64,000 nt of DNA from Desulfomicrobium escambiense DSM 10707 (GCF_000428825.1 NZ_AUAR01000007.1:1-64000); one strand, 5' to 3'; positions 1 through 11,092 are shown, numbered from the stretch's first letter. Notes: generated by a model from the letters alone, not told the origin. Numbers and translations are program-made.

Positions 1-399
1 ATCGCCGGTGAAGTTCTGCTCCTTCAGAATCTGCTCGATGATCTGCGGCACGCTCATGTTCTGGAAAATGCGGTGGTCCGTGACCAGGCCAAGGAACCAC
101 AGGCGCGGGACGAGCAGGCAGCGGTAATGAGTGCGGAGATTGGAGGTGTGCAGCTGAACGAAGTGCCGGATGACGCCATGGACATGGCGTATGCCGCCGC
201 TTTTGTCGGCGATGGACAGGCAGGCGGACTGGCCGAGAAGCCCGGCGAAATCGACGGCCGCGGAATCGAGGACCAGTTCGATGTCGAATTCATAGGGCCG
301 GTGGACTTCCTCGGCCCCCGTAAAAGCGTAGACGCGGAAATCCTGATTGGACGGGGACTCGAAGGTGAACCACGAACTGTCTGCTGTCGGATGGGGCAT
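1..399 (-). CDS. VgrG (TssI) type VI secretion spike protein, N-terminal part only
   Basis: The reverse strand reads open from an ATG at 399 to the window edge, giving 133 residues with no stop, so the 3' end lies outside. The N-terminus has typical VgrG features: FRVYAFTGAEEVHRPYEFDI, then RHVHGVI, LVPRLWFL, and the segment TDHRIFQNMSVPQIIEQIL. This is the gp27-like beta domain of the spike that caps the Hcp tube of a type VI system. A good ribosome site (GGAGG, 6-7 nt before the ATG) fixes the start. No other T6SS gene is visible here. Any C-terminal effector domain cannot be judged. Confidence 0.88.
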   Translation of the reverse strand, partial: MPHPTADSSWFTFESPSNQDFRVYAFTGAEEVHRPYEFDIELVLDSAAVDFAGLLGQSACLSIADKSGGIRHVHGVIRHFVQLHTSNLRTHYRCLLVPRLWFLGLVTDHRIFQNMSVPQIIEQILKEQNFTGD

Positions 400-719
400 G
401 GATCCTCCCGCTGCTGTGCCTCGAAGGTTATCGTGGCAGTCTGCCAGCATCGGACGGAGAATTACATGCGGGAAAATGCTGAATTATGCAGCCATGGCTT
501 TGGGAAGGAACCGTAGCCCTGAAATGAGGACGAATAGGGTTTCGGATCATGAACCGCCGTCCCCCGACCGCGATGTCGGCTCGGTCGGTTACGGGAAGAG
601 AATCTGACAGGACCGCAAAAAAAAAGGGAGCCCAGCAGCTCCCTTCCACTCAATCCGCCAGGCGCCCCCCCTGAACGGGGTGCAGGGGATGTGTCCCCTG
701 CCCGCCGGAGGCATTCTTC
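400..719. other. Intergenic region between vgrG and gltA
   Basis: About 320 bases without a convincing gene. It holds the vgrG ribosome site and presumably its promoter, a Rho-independent terminator for gltA (617-643, reverse strand), and closer to gltA a second perfect stem (682-689 with 694-701, loop TGTG) without a T tract on either strand. The short ORFs across it show no family features. Confidence 0.6.
617..643 (-). terminator. Rho-independent terminator after gltA
   Basis: On the reverse strand a six-base-pair stem GGGAGC/GCTCCC (626-631 with 638-643, six-base loop) is followed directly by nine Ts (617-625). It lies about 80 nt beyond the gltA stop. Confidence 0.8.
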
Positions 720-2006
720 CTATCTGTCCTTCATCGGCACATACTCCCGCACATTGGGCCCGACGTAGATCTGGCGCGGCCGGTGGATGCGGGTGTTTTC
801 TTCAAGGTGCTGTTCGTGCCAGTGGGCGATCCAGCCGGGCATGCGTCCCATGGCGAACATGACGGGGAACATGTTCACGGGGATGTTCAGAGCGCGCAGG
901 ATGAGGCCGGAGTAGAAGTCCACGTTGGGGTAGAGCTTGCGCGAGACGAAGAAGTCGTCCTTCAGGGCGATCTCCTCGAGCTCTTGGGCGATATCGAGAA
1001 GCGGGTCCTTGATGTGCAGGGTGGAGAGCAGATTCGTGGCGCACTCCTTCAGCACCTTGGCCCGGGGGTCGAAGTTCTTGTAGACGCGGTGGCCGAAGCC
1101 CATGAGTCGAAATTCCTTGCGTTTGACCCGCTCGATGCACTCCTTGACGGAGATGTCGCCCTCGTGGATCTGTTCGAGCATGTGGACCACGGCAGAGTTG
1201 GCGCCGCCGTGCAGGCGTCCCCACAGGGCGCAGATGCCGGCCGAGACCGAGGCGAAGAGGTTGGCCTCGGAGGAGCCGACCATGCGCACGGTGGAGCAGG
1301 AGCAGTTCTGCTCGTGGTCGGCGTGGACCAACAGGAAGAGCGAGAGGGCCTTCTGGGCCTCGGGCGTTGGCACATGCTCCTTGTAGGGCACGGAGAACAT
1401 CATGTGCAGGAAGTTCTCGCAGTAGGAGCGGCTCGGGTCAGGGTACATGATGGGCAGGCCGACGGACTTGCGGTAGGAGAAGGCGGCGATGGTGCGCACC
1501 TTGCTGATGAGCTTGGCCGCGACCTTGCGGAACTCGCGCTCGGTCTGGATGTCGAGCAGGTCGGGGTTGTAGGCGCCCAGGGAGTTGATCACGGCCGAAA
1601 GGATGGCCATGGGGTGCCCGTTGGGCGGGAACCCTTCGAAATGGTGCATGAGGTCTTCGTGCAGCAGGGCTTGGTCGCCGAGCATGGTGCGGAAGGCGGC
1701 GCGCTCCTCGCGGGTGGGCAGCTCGCCGAAGACCAGCAGCATGGCCGTCTCCACGAAGGAACTGTAGCGCGCCAGGTCCGCGATGTCGTAGCCGCGGTAG
1801 CGCAGGATGCCCTTCTCGCCGTCCACGAAGGTGATGGCGCTGAAGCACGAACCGGTATTGGCGTAGCCCTGGTCCAGGGTGATGGCCCCGGACGTGCCGC
1901 GCAGAAGGCTCACATCCACCGCGACTTCGCCCTCGGTGCCGCGCACCACGGGCAGTTCGTAGGTCTTGCCGTCGATGGTCAGGGTGGCCGTATCGTTCAT
2001 CGTCAT
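720..2006 (-). CDS. gltA: Type II citrate synthase
   Basis: Condenses oxaloacetate and acetyl-CoA to citrate. The 428-residue product matches the hexameric Gram-negative citrate synthase family along its whole length. Catalytic positions are visible: the His of LHGGANSAVV near residue 266, the His of FGHRVYKNFDPRA near 305 and the Asp of LYPNVDFYSG near 362. HADHEQNCSCSTVR is also typical. There are two in-frame starts, at 2006 and 2000 (MTMND or MND); an AGGAGG at 2011-2016 lies 4 nt from the first and 10 nt from the second, so the choice is open. It neighbours pat and acs, which fits acetyl-CoA metabolism. Confidence 0.97.
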   Translation of the reverse strand: MTMNDTATLTIDGKTYELPVVRGTEGEVAVDVSLLRGTSGAITLDQGYANTGSCFSAITFVDGEKGILRYRGYDIADLARYSSFVETAMLLVFGELPTREERAAFRTMLGDQALLHEDLMHHFEGFPPNGHPMAILSAVINSLGAYNPDLLDIQTEREFRKVAAKLISKVRTIAAFSYRKSVGLPIMYPDPSRSYCENFLHMMFSVPYKEHVPTPEAQKALSLFLLVHADHEQNCSCSTVRMVGSSEANLFASVSAGICALWGRLHGGANSAVVHMLEQIHEGDISVKECIERVKRKEFRLMGFGHRVYKNFDPRAKVLKECATNLLSTLHIKDPLLDIAQELEEIALKDDFFVSRKLYPNVDFYSGLILRALNIPVNMFPVMFAMGRMPGWIAHWHEQHLEENTRIHRPRQIYVGPNVREYVPMKDR

Positions 2007-2310
2007 ATATCCTCCTGAAATCTTTCCCCTCGCCAGGAAAAAGACCAGTGCTGAAGCGACCCGGATCGGCCCCGGGCGCGAGTGAAGAGAATCGTTTAAC
2101 GGAAATCGATTGGATTATCCAGATGTCCGTAGGGGCGGAAATTTTGGGGGGACGCGGAGGCGCGGGGATTTGTGGACGAAATCGAAGGAGGCCGTCCAGA
2201 ATTCATTCTGGCAAGGCGCGAGTCGATGTTCAAAGGTGAAGTGTAGCCGACTACATGAACCTTTGAAAATCGGGGAGCAACGCAGTCCAGAATGGATTAT
2301 GAGCGGCCTC
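2007..2310. other. Intergenic region between pat and gltA
   Basis: About 300 bases. It must hold the gltA promoter (not clearly recognisable) and the pat 3' end. The main structure is a long imperfect inverted repeat at 2224-2272, described separately. No gene is supported. Confidence 0.5.
2224..2272. repeat. Long imperfect inverted repeat, REP-like hairpin
   Basis: The left arm CGATGTTCAAAGGTGAAGTG reads on into TAG; the right arm is CTACATGAACCTTTGAAAATCG. They pair with a few mismatches around a short CCGA loop. The flanks also echo each other: CCAGAATTCATTCTGG near 2196-2211 and GTCCAGAATGGATT near 2286-2299. It sits between the convergent-to-tandem ends of pat and gltA. It has no T tract, so it resembles a dispersed palindromic element more than a terminator. 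Only one copy was seen in the window. Confidence 0.55.
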
Positions 2311-5001
2311 TTAACGGCCGGGCTCCCATTCCCAGAGGGGCAGGCGCATCTCGACCAGCTCTTCCTCGTAGTTGTGGGTCACGGCCAGGCCGAAGCGCTT
2401 GGCCAGGCCGATCATGCCCTTGTTGCGGGGCATGGTCTGGCCTTCGAGGTAACGGGTGCCGCGGCTCTTGCAGTAGCGGATCATCTTTTCGAAGAGCATG
2501 GAGCCCAGGCCAGTGCCCTTCATGTCCGAACGCACGATGATGGCGAACTCGGCCGAGGAGTTGTCGGGCTTGGTGGAGGTGCGGACCACCCCGAGGGTCT
2601 CGGGCTTGCCGTCGACGAGGCGCGTGGCGATGAAGGCCATCTCGCGGTCGTAGTCGATCTGAGTGAACTTGGGCATGTCGCTCAACACGAAGTTCTGGAC
2701 CAGGCCGAAGAAGCGCAGGCGCAGGTCCTCCTCGGACAGGCCGTGGATGAAATCGAGATGGGCCTGAGCGTCCTCGGGACGGATGGGCCGCAGGAGGATC
2801 TGGTCGCCGTTCTTGAGGCGCACGCACTCCTCCAGTTCGCGCGGGTAGGGGCGGATGGCCAGACGTTCGGGGCCCGTGAGCGTGGCCGGCTGAATCCAGA
2901 TGCGTGCGCCCAGGGCCAGTACTCCCTGGTCGTCGGCGAAGATGGGGTTCATCTCCAGGGTGGTGATCTGGGGCAGGTCGATGACCATCTGGCTGATCTG
3001 GATGAGGGCCAGGCAGATGTCGTCGATGTCGGCCGCGGCCTGCCGGCGGGAGCCCTGTAGCAGCTTGGAGATGCGCGTGCGGTAGATGAGCTCCCGGGCC
3101 AGCCCCATGTTCAGGGGCGGCAGGGTCATGGCGTGGTCGTTGATGACCGGGGCCGAGACGCCGCCGTGGCCGAAGCGCAGGATGGGCCCGAAGACCTTGT
3201 CCGTGAAGACGGAGATGAACAGCTCGTGGGCGCCGGGGCGGCGGCCCATCTTCTGCACGGTGAAGCCCTCGATGTAGGCGTTGGGCACCTGGGAGTGCAC
3301 GCGGGCGGACATGTTGGCCGCGGCCTCGAAGACGAGGTCCGGGGTGGTCAGGTCCAAGGCGATGCCGCCGATGTCGAAGGGCTGGGCGATCTGCGGCGAG
3401 CGGATCTTGAGGGCCACGGGGAAGCCGATCTCCGAGGCGGCGTCCACGGCCTGCATGGCCGACTTGCAGATGCGGGTCTCGACCACGGGCACGCCGTAGG
3501 AGGCCAGGACCTGGCGGGACTCCTCCTCGGAGAGCTGGGTGCGGTCCTCGCTCAAGGCCTTTCTGATGATGTCCAGGGCGTGCTCCGTGTCCGGGAAGAA
3601 GTCCGCGGGCAGGGAGTCCGGGGTCTGCATGAGGATCTTCTGGGTGCGCTTGTAGCGCAGCATGTGCAGGTAGGCCATGATGGCCTTGCCCGGCCGGTCG
3701 AAGACCGGGATGGCCGCGTCCTCGAAGACGTCCTTGGTGTCGCGCACGGTCTCCTCGCCGAGCCAGTTGGCCAGCACCAGGCAGCGGCTGGTCTTGGCCA
3801 CCTGGGTCACGGCCTGGGCGATCTCGAGGCTCGACGTGCCCTGGAAGGGAACGTGCAGGATAAGCACGCAGCCCACGTCCTTGGCCCGCACCAGAATGCT
3901 CAGGACACGGGCGTAGTCTTCGGGCGAGGCGTTGTACGGCAGGGTGACCGGGTTGTCGGAGCAGCGTTCGGGGCCGAGGATCTCCTCCAGCTTGAGCTGG
4001 GTCTCCTCGGTGATGGCGGCCAGTTCCCCTCCCCCCTGGATGAGCGTGTCGGCGGCCAGCAGGCCGATGCTCTGCCCGTTGGTCACGATGGCCAGGCCGT
4101 TGCCGCGCAGGGGCTTGTAGTTGGCCAGGGTGCGGGCGCCCTCGAACAGGGAGTCGATGTCGTCCACGCGGACCATGCCGGCACGACGGAAGGCGGCGTC
4201 GTAGATCTGGTCCTGGTCCATCTCGGTCAGCTCGCTGGCCGCGTCGCGCAGTTCGCAGGGCAGGCGCCGGGGGCGGATGACGAGGATGGGCTTGTTGCGG
4301 GCGCTGGCCCGGGCCGCGGACATGAAGCGCCGGGCGTCCTGGATGTTCTCGATGTAGAGCAGAATGGCCTTGGTGGCCGGGTCGGAGCCGAGGTAGTCGA
4401 GGACCGAGCTGAAGTCGATGTCCAGCTGGCGGCCCAGGGAGACGCAGTGGGAAAAGCCGACGTTGTTGGTCCGGGCCCAGTCGAGAACGGACTCGAAGAG
4501 GCTGTCGGACTGGGTGACGAAGGCGATGCGGCCCTCCTTGGCGCCCACGCGCGACAGGCTCGCGTTGACGCCCGAAGCGGGCACGATCATGCCCAGGCTC
4601 CCGGGGCCCAGGACGCGGATGTCCTTGTCGCGGGAGACCTGGCGGATGCGCTCGTCTATCTGGGCCTTCTGCGGGCCGTCCAGGAGGGCGTAGCCCGGGT
4701 CCATGATGACGGCCACGTGGGTGCCGTTATCGGCCAGTTCGGACAAACGGTCCGGGGCGTCGAAGACTGAGGAGCAGATGATGGCCATGTCCGGGGTCAG
4801 GGGCAGGGACGTGACGCTGACGTAGGACAGCACTCCGAAGATGGCCTCCTGGGCTCCGGACACGGGCAGCACCGGGCCCAGGAATTTTCCGGACATGAGA
4901 TTGCGCATGAGGATGGCGCTGACCGAGTTGGGGTCGCGCGAAGCGCCGATGATGGCCAGGGAATTGGGCTTGAACAACAGATCCAGGTGTTTGACGCTCA
5001 T
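2311..5001 (-). CDS. Pat-type protein lysine acetyltransferase: NDP-forming acyl-CoA synthetase-like domains plus GNAT
   Basis: An 896-residue protein with the acyl-CoA synthetase (NDP-forming) layout: CoA-binding Rossmann domain (SLAIIGASRDPNS near residue 10), ligase domains, ATP-grasp (about 500-700), then a C-terminal GNAT domain from about 735 with KGTGLGS near 830. The catalytic phospho-histidine of active ADP-forming enzymes, normally in an SHTGALAG-like segment before the YDAAF motif, is absent: around residue 253 the sequence reads AASELTEMDQDQIYDAAF. This matches Pat/YfiQ regulators, which acetylate the catalytic lysine of Acs. The start at 5001 (MSVKHLDLLF) was chosen because family similarity begins there; the reading frame extends upstream without recognisable homology. 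The divergent neighbour is acs, its probable substrate. Confidence 0.9.
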   Translation of the reverse strand: MSVKHLDLLFKPNSLAIIGASRDPNSVSAILMRNLMSGKFLGPVLPVSGAQEAIFGVLSYVSVTSLPLTPDMAIICSSVFDAPDRLSELADNGTHVAVIMDPGYALLDGPQKAQIDERIRQVSRDKDIRVLGPGSLGMIVPASGVNASLSRVGAKEGRIAFVTQSDSLFESVLDWARTNNVGFSHCVSLGRQLDIDFSSVLDYLGSDPATKAILLYIENIQDARRFMSAARASARNKPILVIRPRRLPCELRDAASELTEMDQDQIYDAAFRRAGMVRVDDIDSLFEGARTLANYKPLRGNGLAIVTNGQSIGLLAADTLIQGGGELAAITEETQLKLEEILGPERCSDNPVTLPYNASPEDYARVLSILVRAKDVGCVLILHVPFQGTSSLEIAQAVTQVAKTSRCLVLANWLGEETVRDTKDVFEDAAIPVFDRPGKAIMAYLHMLRYKRTQKILMQTPDSLPADFFPDTEHALDIIRKALSEDRTQLSEEESRQVLASYGVPVVETRICKSAMQAVDAASEIGFPVALKIRSPQIAQPFDIGGIALDLTTPDLVFEAAANMSARVHSQVPNAYIEGFTVQKMGRRPGAHELFISVFTDKVFGPILRFGHGGVSAPVINDHAMTLPPLNMGLARELIYRTRISKLLQGSRRQAAADIDDICLALIQISQMVIDLPQITTLEMNPIFADDQGVLALGARIWIQPATLTGPERLAIRPYPRELEECVRLKNGDQILLRPIRPEDAQAHLDFIHGLSEEDLRLRFFGLVQNFVLSDMPKFTQIDYDREMAFIATRLVDGKPETLGVVRTSTKPDNSSAEFAIIVRSDMKGTGLGSMLFEKMIRYCKSRGTRYLEGQTMPRNKGMIGLAKRFGLAVTHNYEEELVEMRLPLWEWEPGR

Positions 5002-5171
5002 CGTCCGAAAAGCTCCGTTTACCGATGGGGGAAAGTCGCGGCTTCCGTTAACCGCCAATATCAGCCATTTACCAGAAAAGGCGGGAAAACAAAATTCATT
5101 TCTTCTAGACGTAATTCCTGATAGTACCCGGTCACGAAGAATCACCAGCTTTATCAAGGAGGAACCACCAC

Positions 5172-7145
<1,974 letters not shown>

Positions 7146-7173
7146 CCCCACGGATTGCCGGCACATCTCCCTC

Positions 7174-7205
7174 GGGGCGCGTCCGCACGGACGCGCCCCT
7201 TTTTC
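7174..7205 (+). terminator. Rho-independent terminator after acs
   Basis: An eleven-base-pair GC stem, GGGGCGCGTCC pairing with GGACGCGCCCC around GCAC, is followed by a T run (7200-7204). It begins 28 nt after the acs stop. Confidence 0.9.
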
Positions 7206-7250
7206 TTGACGCGGGCGCAAAATGAGTAAATAAATACTTACCTACGTAAG
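7206..7250 (+). promoter_or_regulatory. Candidate promoter and self-operator for the TetR gene
   Basis: TTGACG at 7206-7211 could be a -35; the AT-rich TAAATAAAT at 7227-7235 holds possible -10 hexamers, though spacing is not ideal (15 or 19 nt). Just downstream an inverted repeat CTTAC-CTAC-GTAAG (7237-7250) overlaps the ribosome site, a position where a TetR dimer could repress its own operon. Inference only. Confidence 0.4.
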
Positions 7251-7261
7251 GAGGAAGCACC

Positions 7262-7837
7262 ATGTCACGACCCGTCATGAAACGCGAAATCATAGAGGAA
7301 TCGGCCATCCGCCTTTTCGCCACCAAGGGGCTGGCGCGCACGACCATCAAGGACATCGCCGTAGCCGCGGGGGTGACGGAAGGTGCCCTGTACCGGTGGT
7401 ACGACGGCAAGGAGGAGATGGCCTGGAAGCTCTTCAACCGCGAGCTGGACCAGTTCACGCACCTCGTGTCCGAGATGCTCTTCGACGACCGCCTGCCCTT
7501 CGCCCTGCGCCTGGGCCAGGCCGTGCAGACCATCTACGACTACTATCATTACAATAGCGACCAGTTCGCCTTCATCCTGCTGACCCAGCACGGGTTCCCG
7601 GAAGACAAGCTGCTGTCCCGCGAGACCGAGCCCCACGGGCTGGCCGAGCGCTTCGTGGGTCAGGCCGTGGGCCTGGGCGAAATCCCGCCCTGCGACGCGG
7701 ACCTCTTCGCCGGTCTGATCATGGGCGCCATCATGCAGCCGCTGGTCCTGCACCGCTACGGCAAGATCGAACTGACGCCCGACACGCCCGAACTGGTCAC
7801 GGCCGCCTGCCTGCGCCTGCTGGGTGTGAGGGCATGA
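7262..7837 (+). CDS. TetR family transcriptional regulator
   Basis: A 191-residue TetR/AcrR repressor. The N-terminal helix-turn-helix is clear: IEESAIRLFATKGL, then TTIKDIAVAAGVTEGALYRW (about residues 24-43). The C-terminal ligand domain is unspecific. Start fixed by AAGGAGG about 7 nt upstream of ATG. The stop overlaps the start of the LplT-Aas gene by 4 nt (ATGA), so the pair is an operon and the regulator probably senses an acyl or lipid signal for phospholipid acyl repair. The ligand is unknown. Confidence 0.9.
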   Translation: MSRPVMKREIIEESAIRLFATKGLARTTIKDIAVAAGVTEGALYRWYDGKEEMAWKLFNRELDQFTHLVSEMLFDDRLPFALRLGQAVQTIYDYYHYNSDQFAFILLTQHGFPEDKLLSRETEPHGLAERFVGQAVGLGEIPPCDADLFAGLIMGAIMQPLVLHRYGKIELTPDTPELVTAACLRLLGVRA

Positions 7838-10800
7838 GCGCCGGCCGCCGGCTCCTCGGCATCCGCGGCTTCCTGCCCTACCTGACGGTGGTGCTGGTCA
7901 ACGCCATGATCGACCTGGGGCACAAGATCGTCATCCAGAACACGGTCTTCAAGGTCTACGACGGCTCGACGCAGATCGGACTGACAGCGCTGGTCAACGC
8001 CTGCATCCTGCTGCCCTTCATCATGTTCTTCACGCCGGCCGGCTTCCTGGCCGACCGCTTCTCCAAACACCAGGTCATGCGCTGGACGGCCTTCTTCGCC
8101 GTGCCCCTGACCGCCCTCATCTACGGCAGCTACCTGCTGGGCTGGTTCGAGGCGGCCTTCGCCCTGACGCTCATCCTGGCGGCGCAGTCGGCCTTCTACT
8201 CGCCGGCCAAGTACGGATACATCAAGGAGATGGCCGGCAAGGACAACCTCGGCATGGCCAACGGCGTGGTCCAGGCCGTGACCATCGTGGCCATCCTTCT
8301 GGGCGGCGTGCTCTTTTCCGTGGTCTTCGAGGCCCTCATCGGCGAGGCCTCCACCAAGTCGGACATCCTGCAGGCCATCGCACCCAGCGGCCTGCTCCTC
8401 TTCGCCGGCGCCGTGGCCCAGACCCTCGTGGCCTTGCGCATCCCCAAGCACAAGGACGGCGACGCCACCCTGCGCCTGGATCGCACGGCCTATGTCCGCG
8501 GCGAATACTTAAAGAAGAACCTGAAGAACATCTGGGACAACCGGACCATCCGTCTCTCGGTCCTGGGCCTGTCGCTTTTCTGGGCCGTGAACCAGGTGCT
8601 CTTCGCGGCCTTCGGGGCCCACCTCAAGGAGTCGGCCGGCGTGACCTCCACCGTCATCGCCCAGGGGCTTCTGGCCATCGGCGGCGTGGGCATCATCGTC
8701 GGCTCCGTCACGGCCGGGCGGCTCTCGAAGACCTACATCGAGACGGGTGTCATCCCCCTGGCGGCCGTGGGCATGACGGCCTGCCTGGCCCTCATCCCGG
8801 CCATACACGACACCGTGGCCCTGGGGCTCCTGCTGACCGTCTACGGCTTCTTCGGCGGGCTCTTCGTCGTGCCGCTGAACGCGCTCATCCAGTTCAACGC
8901 CGAGGACTCGGACCTGGGCACCATCCTGGCCGGCAACAACTTCATCCAGAATGTGGCCATGCTGGCCTTCTTGTGCGGGACGGTCCTCGCCTCCCTGACG
9001 GGCCTGGCCAGCGTGCCCATCATCCTGACCCTGGCGGGCGTCATGGCCTTCGGGACCTTCCACACCCTGCACCACCTGCCTCAGTCACTGATGCGCTTCC
9101 TGCTGCGCGTGGTCTTCGCCCAGCATTACCGCCTGACGGTCAGCGGCCTGCAGAACATCCCGTCAAGGGGCGGCGTGCTGCTCCTGGGCAACCACACCAG
9201 TTGGATCGACTGGGCCGTGCTGCATCTGGCCGTGCCCCGGCCCGTGCGCTTCGTCATGACGCGGCGCTACTACGACCGCTGGTACCTGCGCTGGTTCCTG
9301 GACCTCTACCGGGTCATCCCCATCACGTCCTCGGCTGCCAGCAAGTCGGCCCTGCGGACCATCACCGAGACCCTCAAGGCCGGGGAGTGCGTGGTCCTCT
9401 TTCCCGAAGGCGCCATCAGCCGCAACGGTCAGCTCGGCCCCTTCCGCCGCGGCTACGCCATCCCGGCCACCCAGGCCGACTGCCCCATCGTGCCCTTCTA
9501 CCTTCGCGGCCTGTGGGGCAGCCGCTGGTCCGCCGTGAGCCGCCATTTCCGGCGCAACACCGACGGCGCCCTGACCCGCGACGTGAATCTCTGCTTCGGA
9601 CCGGCCCTGCCGCCGTCGGCCTCGCCCATGGAAGTCAAGGACGCCGTGCACCGCATGTCCATTCTGGCCTGGCAGGAGTTCGCCGACTCCCAGCCCTCCA
9701 TCCCCGTCAAATGGCTGCAGGCCGTGTGCCGCGCCCCGGGACGCCTGGCCGTGGCCGACTCCGCCGGCGTGCGCCTGACGGCCGAGGAAATGGCCCTGTG
9801 CGCCCTGCGCCTGGCCCGCGTCCTGGCCACACGCCCCGAGCGCTCGGTGGGCGTCATACTGCCCCCCGGAGCCAGGGGGGCCGTGGCCAACATGGCCGCG
9901 CTCATGGCCGGCAAGACCGTGGTCAACCTGGACCCGGGACTGGGCGAGGAAGAACTGCGCGGCTGCCTGCGGCAGGCCGGAGCCGGGCTGGTGCTGGGGG
10001 AAGAGGGCGCGCGGGCCGTGGACATGGTGGACTTCATGGACTGCGTGGACTTTGTGGACGCGCGCAAGGGCATGCGGCAGGAGTGGGCGGCTCGTGCGCT
10101 GCTGCGGCTGTTGCCGGGGCGGCTGGTGCGGCTGGCCCTGCCCGGGCGGGCGGCCGGCGCGGACACTGCTGCCGTGGTCTTTGTCGAGCGCGGCGGAGAG
10201 CGTGTGGGCGTGCGGCTCAGCCATGCCAACATCATCACCAACGGCCGCCAGGTGTCCTCGCTCTTCACGCCGCGCGGTGACGACGTGCTGCTGACGGCCA
10301 TGCCCCTGCACGAGGCCCTGGGGCTGACCACGACCATGTTCCTGCCGCTGCTGGAGTCCGTACCCGTGGTCTGCCACCGCGACCCCATGGACGCGCGGGC
10401 TGTCGGCCGCCTGTGCGCGGAGTTCGAGGCCACGCTGCTCTGCGCCGCACCCGAGGCCCTGGCGGCCTATGCGGCTGCCGACGCCCTGCACCCGCTCATG
10501 TTCAGCTCGCTTCGCTTCGTGCTCTCGGGCGGCGAGACGCTGGACTCGGCCACGGTCCGCGACTTCCGCCAGAAGTTCGGCCTCATGATCCACGACGGCT
10601 ACGGCACCACCGAAACCACGCCCGTGGCCACGGTCAACGCCCCCGACGTGTTGAACCCCGCCGACCTGAGCATCCAGCAGGGCCGCAAGCCCGGCACCGT
10701 GGGCCTGCCCCTGCCCGGTTCGGCCCTGCGCATCGTGGATCCGGGCACCCTGGAGGACCTGCCCCACGGCGAAACGGGCCGCATCCTCATCGGCGGCACC

Positions 10801-10941
10801 CAGGTCATGCAGGGCTACCTGGGCCGGGATGCGGCCGACGGCGTGATCGAACGCGACGGCATCCGCTGGTTTGCGACCCAGGACCTGGGCCGGCTTGACG
10901 AGGACGGCTTCCTTATCCTGGCAGGCCGCGGCACGGACTAA
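7834..10941 (+). CDS. aas: LplT-Aas fusion: MFS lysophospholipid transporter, acyltransferase and a degenerate acyl-ACP ligase domain
   Basis: One 1035-residue protein joins three parts. Residues 1 to about 405 form an MFS carrier like LplT. Residues about 420-620 are a PlsC-type acyltransferase with NHTSWID (His454, Asp459; HX4D) and FPEG near 522. The rest resembles the Aas AMP-binding ligase (YGTTETTP near 922). In E. coli LplT flips lysophospholipids inward and Aas re-acylates them. Two ligase elements are missing: the phosphate loop TSGSxGxPKG is replaced by VERGGERVGV near 783, and the protein stops at QDLGRLDEDGF...GRGTD, about 110 residues before the usual end, so the subdomain with the catalytic lysine is absent. 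Transport and acyl transfer look intact; adenylation probably is not. Translationally coupled to the TetR gene. Confidence 0.88.
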   Translation: MSAGRRLLGIRGFLPYLTVVLVNAMIDLGHKIVIQNTVFKVYDGSTQIGLTALVNACILLPFIMFFTPAGFLADRFSKHQVMRWTAFFAVPLTALIYGSYLLGWFEAAFALTLILAAQSAFYSPAKYGYIKEMAGKDNLGMANGVVQAVTIVAILLGGVLFSVVFEALIGEASTKSDILQAIAPSGLLLFAGAVAQTLVALRIPKHKDGDATLRLDRTAYVRGEYLKKNLKNIWDNRTIRLSVLGLSLFWAVNQVLFAAFGAHLKESAGVTSTVIAQGLLAIGGVGIIVGSVTAGRLSKTYIETGVIPLAAVGMTACLALIPAIHDTVALGLLLTVYGFFGGLFVVPLNALIQFNAEDSDLGTILAGNNFIQNVAMLAFLCGTVLASLTGLASVPIILTLAGVMAFGTFHTLHHLPQSLMRFLLRVVFAQHYRLTVSGLQNIPSRGGVLLLGNHTSWIDWAVLHLAVPRPVRFVMTRRYYDRWYLRWFLDLYRVIPITSSAASKSALRTITETLKAGECVVLFPEGAISRNGQLGPFRRGYAIPATQADCPIVPFYLRGLWGSRWSAVSRHFRRNTDGALTRDVNLCFGPALPPSASPMEVKDAVHRMSILAWQEFADSQPSIPVKWLQAVCRAPGRLAVADSAGVRLTAEEMALCALRLARVLATRPERSVGVILPPGARGAVANMAALMAGKTVVNLDPGLGEEELRGCLRQAGAGLVLGEEGARAVDMVDFMDCVDFVDARKGMRQEWAARALLRLLPGRLVRLALPGRAAGADTAAVVFVERGGERVGVRLSHANIITNGRQVSSLFTPRGDDVLLTAMPLHEALGLTTTMFLPLLESVPVVCHRDPMDARAVGRLCAEFEATLLCAAPEALAAYAAADALHPLMFSSLRFVLSGGETLDSATVRDFRQKFGLMIHDGYGTTETTPVATVNAPDVLNPADLSIQQGRKPGTVGLPLPGSALRIVDPGTLEDLPHGETGRILIGGTQVMQGYLGRDAADGVIERDGIRWFATQDLGRLDEDGFLILAGRGTD
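10019..10059. repeat. Degenerate 9-nt periodic array, TGGAC-N4, five copies, inside aas
   Basis: TGGAC recurs at 10019, 10028, 10037, 10046 and 10055 with four variable bases between copies. In frame it encodes VDMVDFMDCVDFVD in the linker of the degenerate ligase domain. A five-copy array of the same unit lies at 16784-16824 on the other strand. Confidence 0.75.
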
Positions 10942-11092
10942 TTCCGACACCATCAGTCCGAAAAATCTTGATCTCCGCCCCGTGCCGTCTTAGGGCTCGG
11001 GGCGAGGGCCGCGAGGCTTACATCCCGTGCGCTGCGCCGGCGGGTACCGGCATCGCCCCTCCCCAGAAACCACCAACCACAATCCGACACGC

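Noticed and set aside
783-2018. Large forward-strand ORF opposite gltA (411 codons), and similar long antisense ORFs at 3133-4770, 5154-7220, 9163-10953 and 15351-19004
   Set aside because: They mirror well-supported genes in a GC-rich genome, have low-complexity His/Gly/Val/Ala-rich translations, and lack family motifs and ribosome sites.
10942-11092. Possible frameshifted continuation of the Aas C-terminal subdomain
   Set aside because: None of the three forward frames after 10941 resembles the expected adenylate-forming C-terminal sequence, so the truncation is treated as real.
11027-11092. Upstream ATG start for the beta-grasp protein
   Set aside because: The extra 22 residues are Arg/Pro/Thr-rich, do not resemble the family, and no ribosome site precedes 11027.
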